From: Tetrahymena elliotti 4EA
Taxonomy: Eukaryota > Ciliophora > Oligohymenophorea > Hymenostomatida > Tetrahymenidae
Reading direction: 5' to 3'
NCBI GenBank assembly: GCA_000231825.2
Contig: JH720305.1
Coordinates: 1,501,557 to 1,565,556 of the forward strand
DNA: 64,000 nucleotides
Within the stretch, counting starts at the first letter, position 1, and each line of letters begins with the position of its first letter. The notes under the pieces were generated by a model. It was not told the origin of the DNA. It made no database searches and worked only from the letters and a program-made list of their open reading frames with translations. Below are positions 12,674-24,515 of this stretch, piece by piece. Both the position numbers and the translations under genes were made by a program.

Positions 12674-13241
12674 ATCAGCTTTTTTTGACTGGACTATTCT
12701 AATTTTAGTAAGTAAATAAAGTAAGAAATAATTGTAAATTTTATGAAGTAGCTGAAATCTATTTGCTTGATTAGAACTAGAAAAATAAATAAATTATCTA
12801 TTTATTAGTAGTATTTGCAAACATAATTAAATTTGCAAGATTTTCATTATTAGAAAAAAATAGATGAGCAATTCGCATTTTGTATTTGTTTTTTGATAAA
12901 TAATTAATGGATAGCATACATTATGAAATGGATTGGTTTTTAAGATTTTATGATTTTAGTGAAAACATTAATTAAAGAAGATAAACAGGGCTTTTGATTA
13001 TAATACTTAAATTTACATTAAAAAGTAATACAAATATCCAAAAGGAAATACTCTTTAATTATAAAAAAAATAATTACAAGGAGTCAGATTTTGAGCAAAA
13101 CCATAAGTATTGCAGCAAACACTGCTCGAAATTATTAATTTTTTGAATAAATATAATTAAAAGAACCAACAACTTAAGTATTATTAAAAAAAATCAAAAT
13201 ATATAGATAATTATACAAATAGATTTATAAAAAAACAAGTT
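12674..13241. other. 5' flank of the ankyrin gene
   Basis: A+T-rich upstream region of the plus-strand ankyrin gene. Bases 13079-13135 form a distinctly less A+T-rich island with an inverted repeat, TTTTGAGCA (13091-13099) against TGCTCGAAA (13123-13131), able to form a nine-pair stem with one G-U pair. It may be part of the 5' leader or a small RNA. Confidence 0.4.
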
Positions 13242-15394
13242 ATGATTGAAGAGAATTTAATATCTAACTTTGAAATATCCAAAGAGGATGATTTCGGCTT
13301 GGCAAGTTAAAATTAACAGCTATAGCAAAAAAGGATTTCTAAAATGAATACACATGAACCTACAACAAATTATTAGCAGATAAAAGCAAATTTAAAGATA
13401 GGTGATGATGAGAATAATAATATTTCCAATAGTAATGTAGACACAGTCAACCATAAATATAGAAAAACACATACATCTGGATCATTAGAATCTAGCGTTT
13501 TTATAAAAGGAAATCTTGTTTTTGCAAACGCTGCTGGAGGTAGCAGTAATAATACTACCCCAAGAAAGTTTATTAAAGCAGATTAGAATCTATAAAAAAT
13601 TGCTTATCCCTCATCAAACAATCCTGCACTTTCAAAAGAAACTTAAGTAAAGTATAAAGGAAAAGATATATCAGTTCTTAATGAGAATGAAAACTATGAA
13701 GAAAGTACAGATGAAAAAATGCATAATAATTAAAGTAATAGTGAGAGCGGTTCTTAAGATAGTAACAAAGCTAGAGAGAGTCCTTAGCTATCTGAATAAG
13801 TTAATCTTTCGCAAGTACTTTAGTATGAATAAAATTCTTCAAATTAAGTCGAAGTTAGTTAAAATGAAAGTGCTTTGCATGTAAATCGGTCGAATATGAA
13901 AAGCAGATTCTCAAAAAACAAAGTAAGCGTTTCAGCATTTAAGAAAGAAACAAGCTTTTCTAATCCAGACTAAGAAAATAACAGTGAAAAAGATAATTAA
14001 AATTCACCTTAGTCATTAGAGTATTTGCAACAAGGAACATAAGTTGTCCTAATTCAATCTCATTCTCATTTACCTCTTCCTCCAGAAACCATTCTAAAAC
14101 ACAATAGCTAATAAGATCTTACAGTTAAAGATAAAGATAAAGTCTAATTTTCCACTCCAGCTCAAAGAAGAAAGTCGTAGTTGAATAAAATCGAAGTGAA
14201 ATAATTTTAAACTTTGGCTGATAAAAAGAAAGATGAGTTAGCTGCAATTGATCCTTAAAGTCCTATGTCTGCTAAAGAAAAATTCAAAATCGCTGGAACT
14301 GTTGCTAGAACTTTATCAAGATTACAAACAAACCAAGTCAGTAGAATTGAATCCACTGTAATAATATATTCTTTGATTACATACAGTTTAAATTATTTTA
14401 TACTAAGCAAAGCTTTAATTTGCTTTCTATTTCAATAAAAAATTATCCAATAACTACTCAAATTGAGTTTACAAAAATTATCGATTAATAAAGAAATTGT
14501 TTAATTTGCTTTCATAAATTATATTCAGTAACTGGCTCAGATATTTGGCTTATAATTATTTTTATAAGCCGATTAGTAATAAAGAAATATTTAACAAAAT
14601 TCGAAAGCCAATAAGTATCTAATCTTTCTTTTTTAATGTAATCAATAGGAATAACTAGAAGCAGAAATTGGCACTTTGAAAAAGAGATACTCTTAAAATA
14701 AAGATTCTGATGCAGAAAACAAAGACAATCCAGCCAGAAATAGCGATGTAAATAATGCCTTTAATATGGTTAGAATGGTAGAAACCATCTGTGAGTTATC
14801 TGAAAGAGGACATCCAGAGGATATCAAAAACATCATTACCATTTTGTAAAAAGATCCAAAAAGGTAAATAAAATTTTAATAGAAAATATAATGTTTTTTT
14901 AAAATAAATCAAAGTAAATTATAGTTAAAAATTCTTTTATATATTTAATTAATAAAAAGATACTTAAGATCCTCTGAAGATCCTTAGCATTTACTTAATA
15001 AATTAAACTCAAAAAGCCAAAATGCATCCTACCTCGCTTGCAAAAACGGTAACATTAATGTAAATATTTAACTATTTAAAATAAGTATTTGAGAAACAAA
15101 ATATCTAATTTATTTTTATTACGTTTATTTAAAAAGATTGTATAATTTTTGGTCAAGCAAGAGTGTAACTTTAACATAAAATCTAAAATCGGGGGTGAAA
15201 TAGAAGATTTCCCTCTTTAAGCTGCTACAAGATGGAATCATAAAGAAATCATTGAATTTTTGCTTACTTAGAGAGTAATTAAAATATCCTAGTAGTAAAT
15301 TGAAGCTGCCTATAAAGAAGCTAAACAAAACAAAGAAATAAAAAAAATACTTTCTCTACATCTTAAGAAGAAACCTTTCTTCTTCTGTTGCTGA
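13242..15394 (+). CDS. Ankyrin-repeat protein with C-terminal Cys-Cys
   Basis: Four exons: 13242-14357, 14649-14863, 14960-15059 and 15137-15394. Introns of 291, 96 and 77 nt have GTAA...AG borders, and the exons sum to 1,689 nt = 562 residues plus TGA. The start reads MIEENLISNFEISKEDD. The first ~450 residues are S/N/Q-rich and probably disordered. Degenerate ankyrin repeats fill the end: NASYLACKNGNINIVQFLVK, then DFPLQAATRWNHKEIIEFLL. The protein ends LKKKPFFFCC, a basic and aromatic patch followed by two terminal cysteines. Such an end could be palmitoylated or geranylgeranylated (Rab proteins use XXCC), which would tether it to membrane; this is inference. It is not an obvious duplicate of the LRR-ankyrin gene at the left edge. 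Confidence 0.85.
14547..14570 (+). other. Perfect 9-bp hairpin inside intron
   Basis: Within intron 1 of the ankyrin gene, GGCTTATAA (14547-14555) is followed by a six-base loop and its exact complement TTATAAGCC (14562-14570). The intron is longer than its neighbours (291 nt). It could be the stem of an intronic small RNA, or it may be chance. Confidence 0.4.
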
Positions 15395-16217
15395 AAAGCA
15401 TAAATCTCATTTAGTTAATAAAATATACTAATTAAATAATACATAATTTTTCTATACTATCTCTCAAATAATTTTGAAAATCTAGCTATAAAACTTCTGC
15501 AATAACTATATATAATATCTCTGGAGCAAACATATCAGTAACGCTTGAATTTATGACAAATATAATACCTAATATACAATACATAGCATGAATTCTAGTT
15601 AAGATAAAAATTATAAAAAATACACCGACCTTACTAAATAAATAAAAACAAAAGCTAAAACTAATCTTACTCAAATAAAATAAAAAATAAAAAATAAATT
15701 TTCAAAATATGAAGGACTAAATCTGTGAATAAATAAATGACTTAATCAATTAAAAAATAAAATATTTAAATTAAATTCTATAAAGAATAAAAATAGATCA
15801 TATAATTAACTAATTAATAAATATTCATTTTAATAAATAATAATTATCATAGGACTAATGATTTCTTAGTTTTTACTGACTGATTTTTCGATATAGATAA
15901 TTTATAATTAAAGAATAGAATTGTAACTAAATTAAAAAAAGCATAGTTATTAGTTTGTTATTGACAATAATCTATAAATAAATTAATGTAATTTTTATAT
16001 AATGTACATACATATTAACTCTATTTATAAATTACTTCATTCATTCATTCTTCTTTCTTTCTTTCTTTCTATTTCTTTATTATTTAAATATCAGCTGAAC
16101 TAGCTAGCTATATATCTCTGGTTGGTTTTTAATTAAATTATTTATTTACTTCTTTTTAAACATATTCTTACACTTCTTGAAATCTTTTTTTCTTTTTTAA
16201 TTACTTTTTAATTTTTT
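15395..16217. other. Intergenic between convergent genes
   Basis: This stretch lies between the stops of the ankyrin gene (+) and the NEK kinase gene (-), so it should contain both 3' ends. No gene is seen. A microsatellite lies near the right side. Confidence 0.5.
16036..16071. repeat. ATTC / TTCT tetranucleotide repeats
   Basis: Three to four ATTC units run directly into about five TTCT units, in the shared 3' flank of two convergent genes. Confidence 0.85.
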
Positions 16218-19200
16218 TCACTTCTTTGTGAAATTGGATTTTTATTGCTTTTAAGTTACAGGTATTTACATTTTCTTAGAAATTTCTCCAGTTGAATACT
16301 CTACAGAAGCTTCAGCTATTTCTTTAATTTATTAAGAATAGTTTAAATAATATATTAAATTATCTTAAAATTAACCTGACATATTAAGCATATGTTTGAA
16401 CTTATTATACTCTTCAGGTCCTGAGTTATTAAGAAGTTATGATTTGTACATTTCTATTACTTCATCTAGTTCTTTATCTAGATTTTTTCTAGTTAATCTG
16501 AAATCATTCTATTTTAGTAATCAATTAATATTTTACTGAATGCATAAAATTATATTTTTAATACCTTCTCTTTTTATTCATTCTTAGAATCTCCTTCTTC
16601 TGAGCTTACTTCAAAATCTTCTTCATATTCGTTATCATCTTCAGAGTCTATGTAATCATCTCTTTAAGGAAGTGATTCAAAATCTAAATCATCATCCTAA
16701 AACTCTTTTACTTCTTCTTAACTATTTTTTTATTTAATTTAAGCTATTCCAGATTATAATGGTATCTGAGACATCATTTATGTTTGTAGATGCTCACTAA
16801 TAACTGTCTAATACTTAGATGTATCATCACTTTTATTTGATTTTGCAAAATCACTATTCAAAAATTCATTTTTATATTCACTAACATCACTAACAGCTTA
16901 AGATTTAATTTAGGTCTCATGTTCCTAAGTTTCATCATTTTCTATAATTTCTTCTATTACTTACTCTTTACCACCACTAGTTATTATAGAGCTTTGTTTC
17001 TTAGGTAAGTTACTTTTAAATGCAGTGTTGTTAAAAACTGAGTCCTTTTTAATTATTAAATTAAATTTAATAATGTTTTACTTTTAAATATATTTTAACC
17101 AGTTAGTAATGAAATAAAATAATATTAATATATTTTTAACAAATTTACCACCATAAACTTTATTTTATTTATCAAGCAAGTAAATCATAAATCATATGAA
17201 AAAATGTTAAATTTGAGATAATTTTTTTTATTTTTTGATTAAAATAGTTTAATATTTTATACAGTAATGATAGTAATGATGATTAAAAAGAAAAAAATGT
17301 TTTAATTTCCTACTTAAATGGATAAAAATCATATTAGAACAAAGAATTATGTACTTATTGAAATAGTTCTTTCTTTATAAAAATTAATAAAATATTCTTA
17401 CATTAGTTAAAGATAGGTTAAAGGAGATATTTGAATCTTAAAGAAGAGAGTTATTAGCTCCTTTTGAACTGTAATGAAAATTTGGCTTTTTAGAAATTTC
17501 TTATAAGTTTAGATTTGTTTGTGTATTTTCTGTAGGGATACCTTTAATTTAAATATCTTCTTCGATTTAGGTCATTTCAAAATCATTTTTAGAATAATCT
17601 GTATTATATCTTTTCTGATTTTGACTGTTTATAGCTCCTTAACCTTTTTAATTTAATTAAGTTGGTGTAGGTTAGTAACCAGGATTTTATGAAGAAGCTT
17701 TTTAAGGTTGAATTATCTTATTTTATTTTTAATTGCTTTGCTGCTAAGAGTGTGGAGAGGAGCTTTTTTAATTATTAGCTACAGGGCTCTTTTTAAGTAT
17801 TGGAGATTCTTTTTTGATTTGTTCATATTCCTATTTTACTTTACTTTGAAGATTGCTCATCATTTCTTAAATCTTTTTGTCATAATTATCTTCATCTACA
17901 ACTTTTGAAGAGTTTTTGCTGCTATTACTTGATTTACTATCATTTGATAAAATTCCTGAGGATGGATTTTTTCCAAGATTTTATTAGACAGCTCCTTGTT
18001 TTTATGCTATTTAGCTTTATGGTGATTATTTATTAGGTATATCTGTTTTGCTTTTTGTTGCAATTTATGGTGACTATTTTATTTGCTTTTCTTCTATTTT
18101 GTGCTACTGAATTTAACGAGAAGGAGATTGTTTTATCTTTGAATCATTTTATCTTTGAGGTGTTTAATTAGTTGTGCTAGTCTACGAAGAAGCTGTTGAT
18201 GGCTTCGATAATGATATATTACTTGGAGATTTTTATTCTTGAAGATTTGTAGAATTTGGCTTTTTAATATTACTTCCTTTAACTTCAACTAATTTCTTCT
18301 ATACTTCACTTTAAACTTCTTTCATTTATTTCTATATAAGTTCCTCCATCTTTTTGATGTCATGACTATTTTTTCTATTAATTTTTGAGCTTCCAACAAC
18401 AGGCTTTTGTTATTCTTAATGCTTCTAAATATTTTATTAAGGTAAAGGCTTAGCACTTACTTATTTATTTGCTTAATTTTATAAACTATTTTTTCTTTAT
18501 ATCTATTTAGAAGAACTTGGATATTAATCTTTGCTATCATTTAATTTCTATTCCTTTTTAATATGTATCTATGTCTTTTTAATGGGTAGGTTTTTTAATT
18601 AATCTTTAAGTCCTTTAGATGATATAAAATCCTTCATAGCCTCATTAACAAATGGAAATGAAAATATTTATTTAGTTCTTGGTCTATTTTCAGGTTTTTT
18701 TGCAAGTAGAATTCTAATTTATATTCAAAAGTATTAAGTAAATCTAATAAAATAGTATATTCTTACTAGATTAAACAATTAAGATCACTTGAATAAATAT
18801 TAGGAATGTTAGGATTTGGTTCTCTGATAATTTTCACTACTAAAGCCATCAGGCTATCTGAATAGAAAGGATGCTTTTAGTATTAAAAATGGATTAAAAT
18901 AAAACTTCAGCAATCAATTATATCTTTTAATTTTTTTTTTGTAGAATATTTTTTTTAAAAAATAGAATTACTTTTAAAGCACACATCTCAAAAAGAACAC
19001 AACCTAAAGCCCAAATATCCGATTAATAAGTATAGGGTTCGTTTTCGCAAACTTCTGGAGATAAATAATATGGAGTTCCTATTAATGTTTTGGCTTTATC
19101 ACCTGTTGAATGCAAAACCTTAGATATACCAAAATCTCCTAACTTTATGCTTCCACTGGAAGTTAAAAATATATTTGAGCTTTTTACATCTCTGTGTAAA

Positions 19201-19799
19201 ACTTGATTTTCATGAATAAAATCTAATGCCATAGCTAATTAAATGAACCAGTTTAGAATCACTTTTTCAGGGAAATGTTCATTATCTTTTAGCTTTTGCT
19301 TAATATGAAACGAAAGATCTCCTTATTCACAATACTCCATAATAATAATCATATAATAAGGTTCTACAAAGCTTTCCTTGTATCCAACTATGTGAGGATG
19401 CTTCAATTTCTTTAGTAAAACTAACTAATTTTGTTATTATTGAAATAATTACAAATGTGTAAACTGGAAAATCTCCTCAAATTCCAAAATAATTTTCATT
19501 TTTAATCAAAAATGTATGAATATTTGCTTTTAAGTTACCTCTTATTCTACAGCTGATCTCTCCTGTTCATTTAGGTTAGTCAATATTATCTTTTTCGCCA
19601 CATAAAATTTTTTATCCTATTTAGATTTCACTAAGAATACTGTACCAGATGTACCCTTACCTATTTGTTCTAATTCTCTATACTTGTTCTTATACTCACT
19701 TTACTTTTTTATTACCGAGCTAGCTTAAGATTGTATTGGTTTATTATTCTAAACTTAATTTAAATTTTTTGAAACAGATGGGCTTAATCCCCTTTTCAT
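16218..19799 (-). CDS. NEK (NIMA-related) serine/threonine protein kinase
   Basis: Six exons: 19799-19539, 19424-18972, 18873-18767, 18713-17402, 17044-16565 and 16508-16218, giving 967 residues; every junction keeps frame. Introns are 114, 98, 53, 357 and 56 nt. The kinase domain (residues ~40-310) has the glycine loop [12 protein letters not shown], the lysine in FYVAKKII, catalytic HRDVKSSN (~164-171), DFG in KLGDFGIS, and the activation segment [19 protein letters not shown]. The end of the domain reads [20 protein letters not shown]. The [11 protein letters not shown] segment and N-terminal position of the domain are typical of NEKs, which control the cell cycle and, in ciliates, cilium length and basal bodies. 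The ~650-residue tail is disordered, with acidic patches and a short helical end. All key catalytic residues are present, so it should be active. Confidence 0.92.
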
Positions 19800-20979
19800 G
19801 ATTATGCTATAAAAGTTTTAAAAATAGTTGATATAGTTTTTAGATTGTTTGTATTAATTATTAAATCGAATTGAGTATTGATTGATATTTATCTCTAAAA
19901 ATCTTAGTTTAAAAATTAAAGACCAAGCTTTCAACCAGATTTCTTTCTAATGAATCATAAAAATATTGCCATAAAATCTTTATTACATTATTCATCTATG
20001 TTAAATTTGCATCTTACTGACTTTTAGTTTTTGAAAATCTTAAATTTAATAAAAAAGTCAACAAATTCATAAAATCATTTTTATTAAATTAATTTTTACA
20101 TAAATTAATATACCTAACCAAATTTACATTTATTAGTAAAAAACTTTTGATAATTATTATTATTTTACTAGATTATAAAAATCAAAAGAATGTTTCACTT
20201 TTCAATTAAAAAAACCTAATATTTAAAATTGAAAACTTGATTGAAAACCTCAAATTCAAAGATTCTCATTTGAATGCATAGAATTTAAAATCAAAGATAA
20301 ATAATGATTATATTTTTTAGATTTGCTAATCTGTCTCCAATAGAAATTGCTATTGAAATTTAAATTAAAAATACTTAAATGTAAATTATTTTGATTTATA
20401 CTTCCTAAGCTACTAATTTAAATATCGATTGTTTGCTAGTTTAAATCTGAATTAAAAAATTACAATCTTATAAAATTTTAGCCAAATATTATTAAAAAAA
20501 TTGTTGATTTGAAATCAGCATTATTTGTGAAAAATTAGTATATTTAGCTGCATTTTTCTGTTAATGATTCTACATATTTTAATAAATAAAATAATTTTTT
20601 TCATTTTTGTTAAAATTTAATCAAACAAGAATATTTTGTAAAAAATATTTCAAATGAAATTAAAAACAAAAAACTTTATTTATGATGAATATTTTGATAA
20701 ATTTTGTGTTTTTTATTGTAAATTTTATGATTTTGAAGAGTATTCATTGATTGATTTATATTTTTGTCAAGAATTATTAAATTAAGTGATTTACAACTTA
20801 AAAAAATAACAATTTAGAAATTATTTTGATGAAAATAAAAATCAATATAATTCAATAAAACTAGTAGAATTGAAGTCTAAAGCTAAGCCTAATTAATATT
20901 ATAAAAAAATACTTCCAATTCTAAATTATTTTTATTTTTAGAGTAAAGATAGCAGCTTAATTTCTGATATTATTAGCAG
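19800..20979. other. Divergent promoter region
   Basis: The NEK kinase gene leaves to the left and a coiled-coil gene to the right, so both promoters should lie here. The sequence is very A+T-rich; I see no gene and no recognisable motif. Confidence 0.5.
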
Positions 20980-22656
20980 ATGAATAATTCTGTCTCTCTT
21001 CAGACTAAAAATTCAGTTTAGTCTGTTAATAAAGTAGGTTCTCCTATTGGAGCGTTGCATTTTTTTGGAAATGGTGATCTTAATAATACCAGTCATTTAA
21101 GAGTTATTCAATTTGAATACCAATCTCTTCAAGAAGGGATATAGCATTTAGAGGATATGATTTAGTACTCTGTAGAAAACCATGAAAATTTAGTTAGAGA
21201 TAAATTTCTTGTAAAAAGAAATAGATTATCAAGAAAAAAAAGGGAAATTTATGAGTAAGAGTAGTAGCTTTAAAGGCAAGAAATGGAGTTAAATTCAAAT
21301 CCTCAAATTAAAAAAGCTTTATTTGATTTATCTCAGTTAAAAGAGTTTCATGAGAGGAAAGAAAAGCAATATTTAAAAATATAAGAAGTGATTAATAAGG
21401 AAGATGAAACACTGAATGCATTGAAGAAAGCCCATGAAAGTAGAATTGATAAATTGAAACATTTAATTTCAGTTAATATAGAGGCATAAATGAAGATTGA
21501 CAAAATGAAAAAGTATCTCAAACTAATAAGAAAATAAAAAAATATGCTTTCCTCTTCTTAACCTAATTTAAATTTAAATGCACTTAAAGATAGCTCTATA
21601 ATAGGAGCTTCTTCATAATAATACAATTCTTCAATTTAGCCAAATATTGAAATACTAATTACTGAAGCAGCTGTTTTTTAAAAGAAAAAAGAATTTTTAT
21701 AAAATAAACCTACAAAACTATAAATCAATTTAGAATAAACTTATTAGTCTTAATTACCTACTATAAATTCATCAACAACACAAAATATATCCAAAAATAT
21801 TGCTAAATCTGTTGTATTTTAGAATGCTGGAAAATTATTAACAACTAGTAACTCATAGAGCAGGATAAATAATAATAATAGTGTTAATAGATACTAATAA
21901 TATAATTAAAATAATTCATTAAGCAATAGCATAACTGTGCCAACACTATTGAAGAAAAACAAGAAGCAAGAAAACTTTTTAAGCTAGAACTCTAGTATCA
22001 TATAATTATAGCATTAATCTTTAACAAATCCTAATGCAAGCTCAATATTAGTTACAAATGAATTTGATGATATGGCTTCTTTAGATTAAGCTTAGTTTTT
22101 GATTGAGTTAGAATAAGTAAAAAAAGAAATATAATAAGAAAAAAGGGAGATTGAAAGCAAAAAATAATTTATATATAGAAATTGTAATAGCTATTTAGAG
22201 CTTAACAATTTAGTAAAAGAGTGTTTCAATTTAGTTTCTAAGAAGTTAACAAGTACTCTTAGCATGAGTGATAAGAAAGGATTTAAAGAATCAATGTACC
22301 TCACATTAAGAAATAACAGTCTTTTTGTAACTTAAAATGAGTAAATCATCAGTGATTTTAAAGATCTCTAACACAACAATAATATAAAAATTTAAGACAG
22401 ACTTCTTGGATCTTTAGTATTTGATTCTATGATGAATATTATCAGAAAGTAAGAGCAAGAAAAACTTAACAAATAATAGTTTTTTCCTTATATTTCTTAT
22501 AAGAATTTCTCGTAATTTACTCTTGGTCAAATATTAACAATTATTAACTTGAAACCAGAACTTAAAGATTAGCTATTTTTATCTTTTCAATTTAAAAAAT
22601 AATTGATCCACTTATTTTTAGAGGAACTTTAAAAAAGTATTGGAAACTAATCTTGA
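20980..22656 (+). CDS. Coiled-coil protein of unknown function
   Basis: Single exon, 558 residues, start MNNSVSLQTKNSVQSVNK, stop TGA 22654-22656. I do not recognise the family. Residues ~45-190 are charged heptad-like sequence (for example FLVKRNRLSRKKREIYEQ, then EEVINKEDETLNALKKAHES-type repeats), predicted coiled coil. The middle (~190-360) is N/S/Q-rich linker. A second helical block (~370-540) includes FLIELEQVKKEIQQEKREIE and ends in an ordered-looking stretch. No signal peptide or membrane segment is seen. A structural or ciliary role is possible but not shown by the sequence. Confidence 0.75.
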
Positions 22657-23537
22657 TTTGCTTACAATAGCAATATTGAATAAATTGTTTTCATTGCTTA
22701 TTAAATTTGATTAATTCGTTATGAAATAGTAAATTTGTAAATGATTTATTCCAAAATAACTAACTCATTTATATAAAATTCATTTTTAGTATTTTAATTA
22801 TTCCAAAAAAAAAAACTTTATCAAATATACTCCATATCATTTAAAAAAATTCTTTAACAGCTTTCTTAAAAATCTATCAAATAATTATTTTTTAAAAATA
22901 TTCTAAATGAGACAAAAAAATATTAAAACACCATTAAAATTTTCATTCAAATAGAAAAATTTATGAGTATTTCATTTTTTTCTTAGAAAATTTGAGAAAT
23001 TCTTAAAATTGGCTTAAAAGATGCCACAACAGTAAAAACTGTATCAAATATATTACTTTAAATTTTTTGTGGATACCATTTTTTACAATGAAAATGCTGA
23101 CAAAATATATTTTGATAAAAAATCATTGCGAAAAATTGAAAAACAAAAATGAGAACAAAAATTTAATGTTACAAGTAATAAAATCAAAATTGCTCAATTT
23201 CTTTTTTTAGAAAAAATTTGAAGGTAAAAAAATATTTTAAGATCTCTATTCATCTTGAATATTTAATAAATGTATTATATTTTTCATTTAAATAGTGTGT
23301 TTTAATTTGTTATTACTGTTGGTTGTTTTTTAATTTAAAAATATCTTTAATCGAATATATCAAACTTTATTTCTAAAGTAGATTTTCAAGATAAATACTT
23401 ACTAAAGAATGGCAAATGATAATTTATTTATACACATATTTATTTAATTATATACATAAATCTATCTCTAATATATTTATTACAATTAATTATTAAATTT
23501 TTAGCTATTTTGAAAGTTATTATGATATTAATAACCA
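22657..23537. other. Intergenic between convergent genes
   Basis: This A+T-rich gap separates the stops of the coiled-coil gene (+) and the TRAPP gene (-). No gene or repeat could be supported. Confidence 0.5.
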
Positions 23538-24119
23538 TCATTTTTGTTGTACTTGGGATTATTGCAAATTAGGATAATTTAATATTTGGATAGATATCAT
23601 AAATGGTTAAATATGTTCAGGTTTTTCTGGATTAACAGAGTCTACTGATACTTCAGATGGGTAAGATAATCCTTTCATTGCTCCTGCAATTAATCCTCTT
23701 ATAACTTAATACCATAAGCTAACATAATCTTAAACTTCTGATGATTCAGTGCTGGATAATTTTTCAAACATTGTGAATGTAAATACCTTCAAATAAAATG
23801 TTCCCTTAAGATTATGATTAGCTTTATCTACTTCCTTTTAGAATAAATAACTCCAAAAATCTTTGCTAATGAATTTAATTTGAGGAAGACACTTAGCTTG
23901 ATTTTTTTCTAAATCTTCTTTGAATTTATCTAAACAATTTTCTGTGATTTTTTCAACAACACTTCTTCCAATTTTATATCCTACTTCATAAAGTGAATTT
24001 TATTTAACTTAAAGGCTTGTAAGCTAATCTTTGCATGATCTAAGAACAAATTAATTGATTAGATGATAATATCCAAAGTAATCAACTGCATTTATATCTT
24101 GTTGTCTCTAAAAATTCAT
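23538..24119 (-). CDS. TRAPP complex subunit, TRAPPC6/Trs33-like
   Basis: Single exon, 193 residues, close to the usual 160-190 for this family. The start reads MNFQRQQDINAVDYFGYYHL. The diagnostic segment is KFISKDFWSYLFQKEVDKAN followed by HNLKGTFYL, which lines up with the K-F-I-x-K-D-x-W...N-H-x-G-T-Y-x-L signature of TRAPPC6. The N-terminal helices include SLYEVGYKIGRSVVEKITEN, matching the G-x-x-x-G-x-R helix of Bet3-fold subunits. The end has IRGLIAGAMKGLSYP, like the R-G-A-L helix of the family. TRAPP complexes tether vesicles and act as Rab1/Rab11 exchange factors at the Golgi, and TRAPPIII variants act in autophagy. It is divergently arranged with a Beclin-like gene 396 bp away. TRAPPC5/Trs31 is a less likely alternative. 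Confidence 0.75.
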
Positions 24120-24515
24120 CATTTAATTACTATTTTATATTTGGCAAGCTATAAAAATATTATTAGAATCTTGTAATTTATTTTGATTTGTTAATTCTGC
24201 TTAAGAAATAATATTAAATTTTGATTAAATTTTATTATTTTGATTTAAAATAGTAAATCAAAAATGTGCTAATCAATTTTTATATGAATTCATTCATTAG
24301 TTTGCTTCTAAGTTTATAGAATATTTATTTATTATTAAACTAAATACTTAAAAGTGCATAAAATGTATTTATAAAATCAACTCAGCACATACATTTATCT
24401 AGCAAAAACTTTTCCCTTTTGTTTTTTATTAATTAACCACACACATTATTATTGATTTTTATCAAAATTATTTAAAACTTGTAAAGCTTAATAGACAAAT
24501 ACGACATATTTTTAG
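24120..24515. promoter_or_regulatory. Shared divergent promoter, TRAPP / Beclin
   Basis: Only 396 bp separate the start codons of the TRAPPC6-like gene (-) and the Beclin-like gene (+), so both promoters must lie here or overlap. The sequence is A+T-rich with no motif I can name. Confidence 0.5.
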
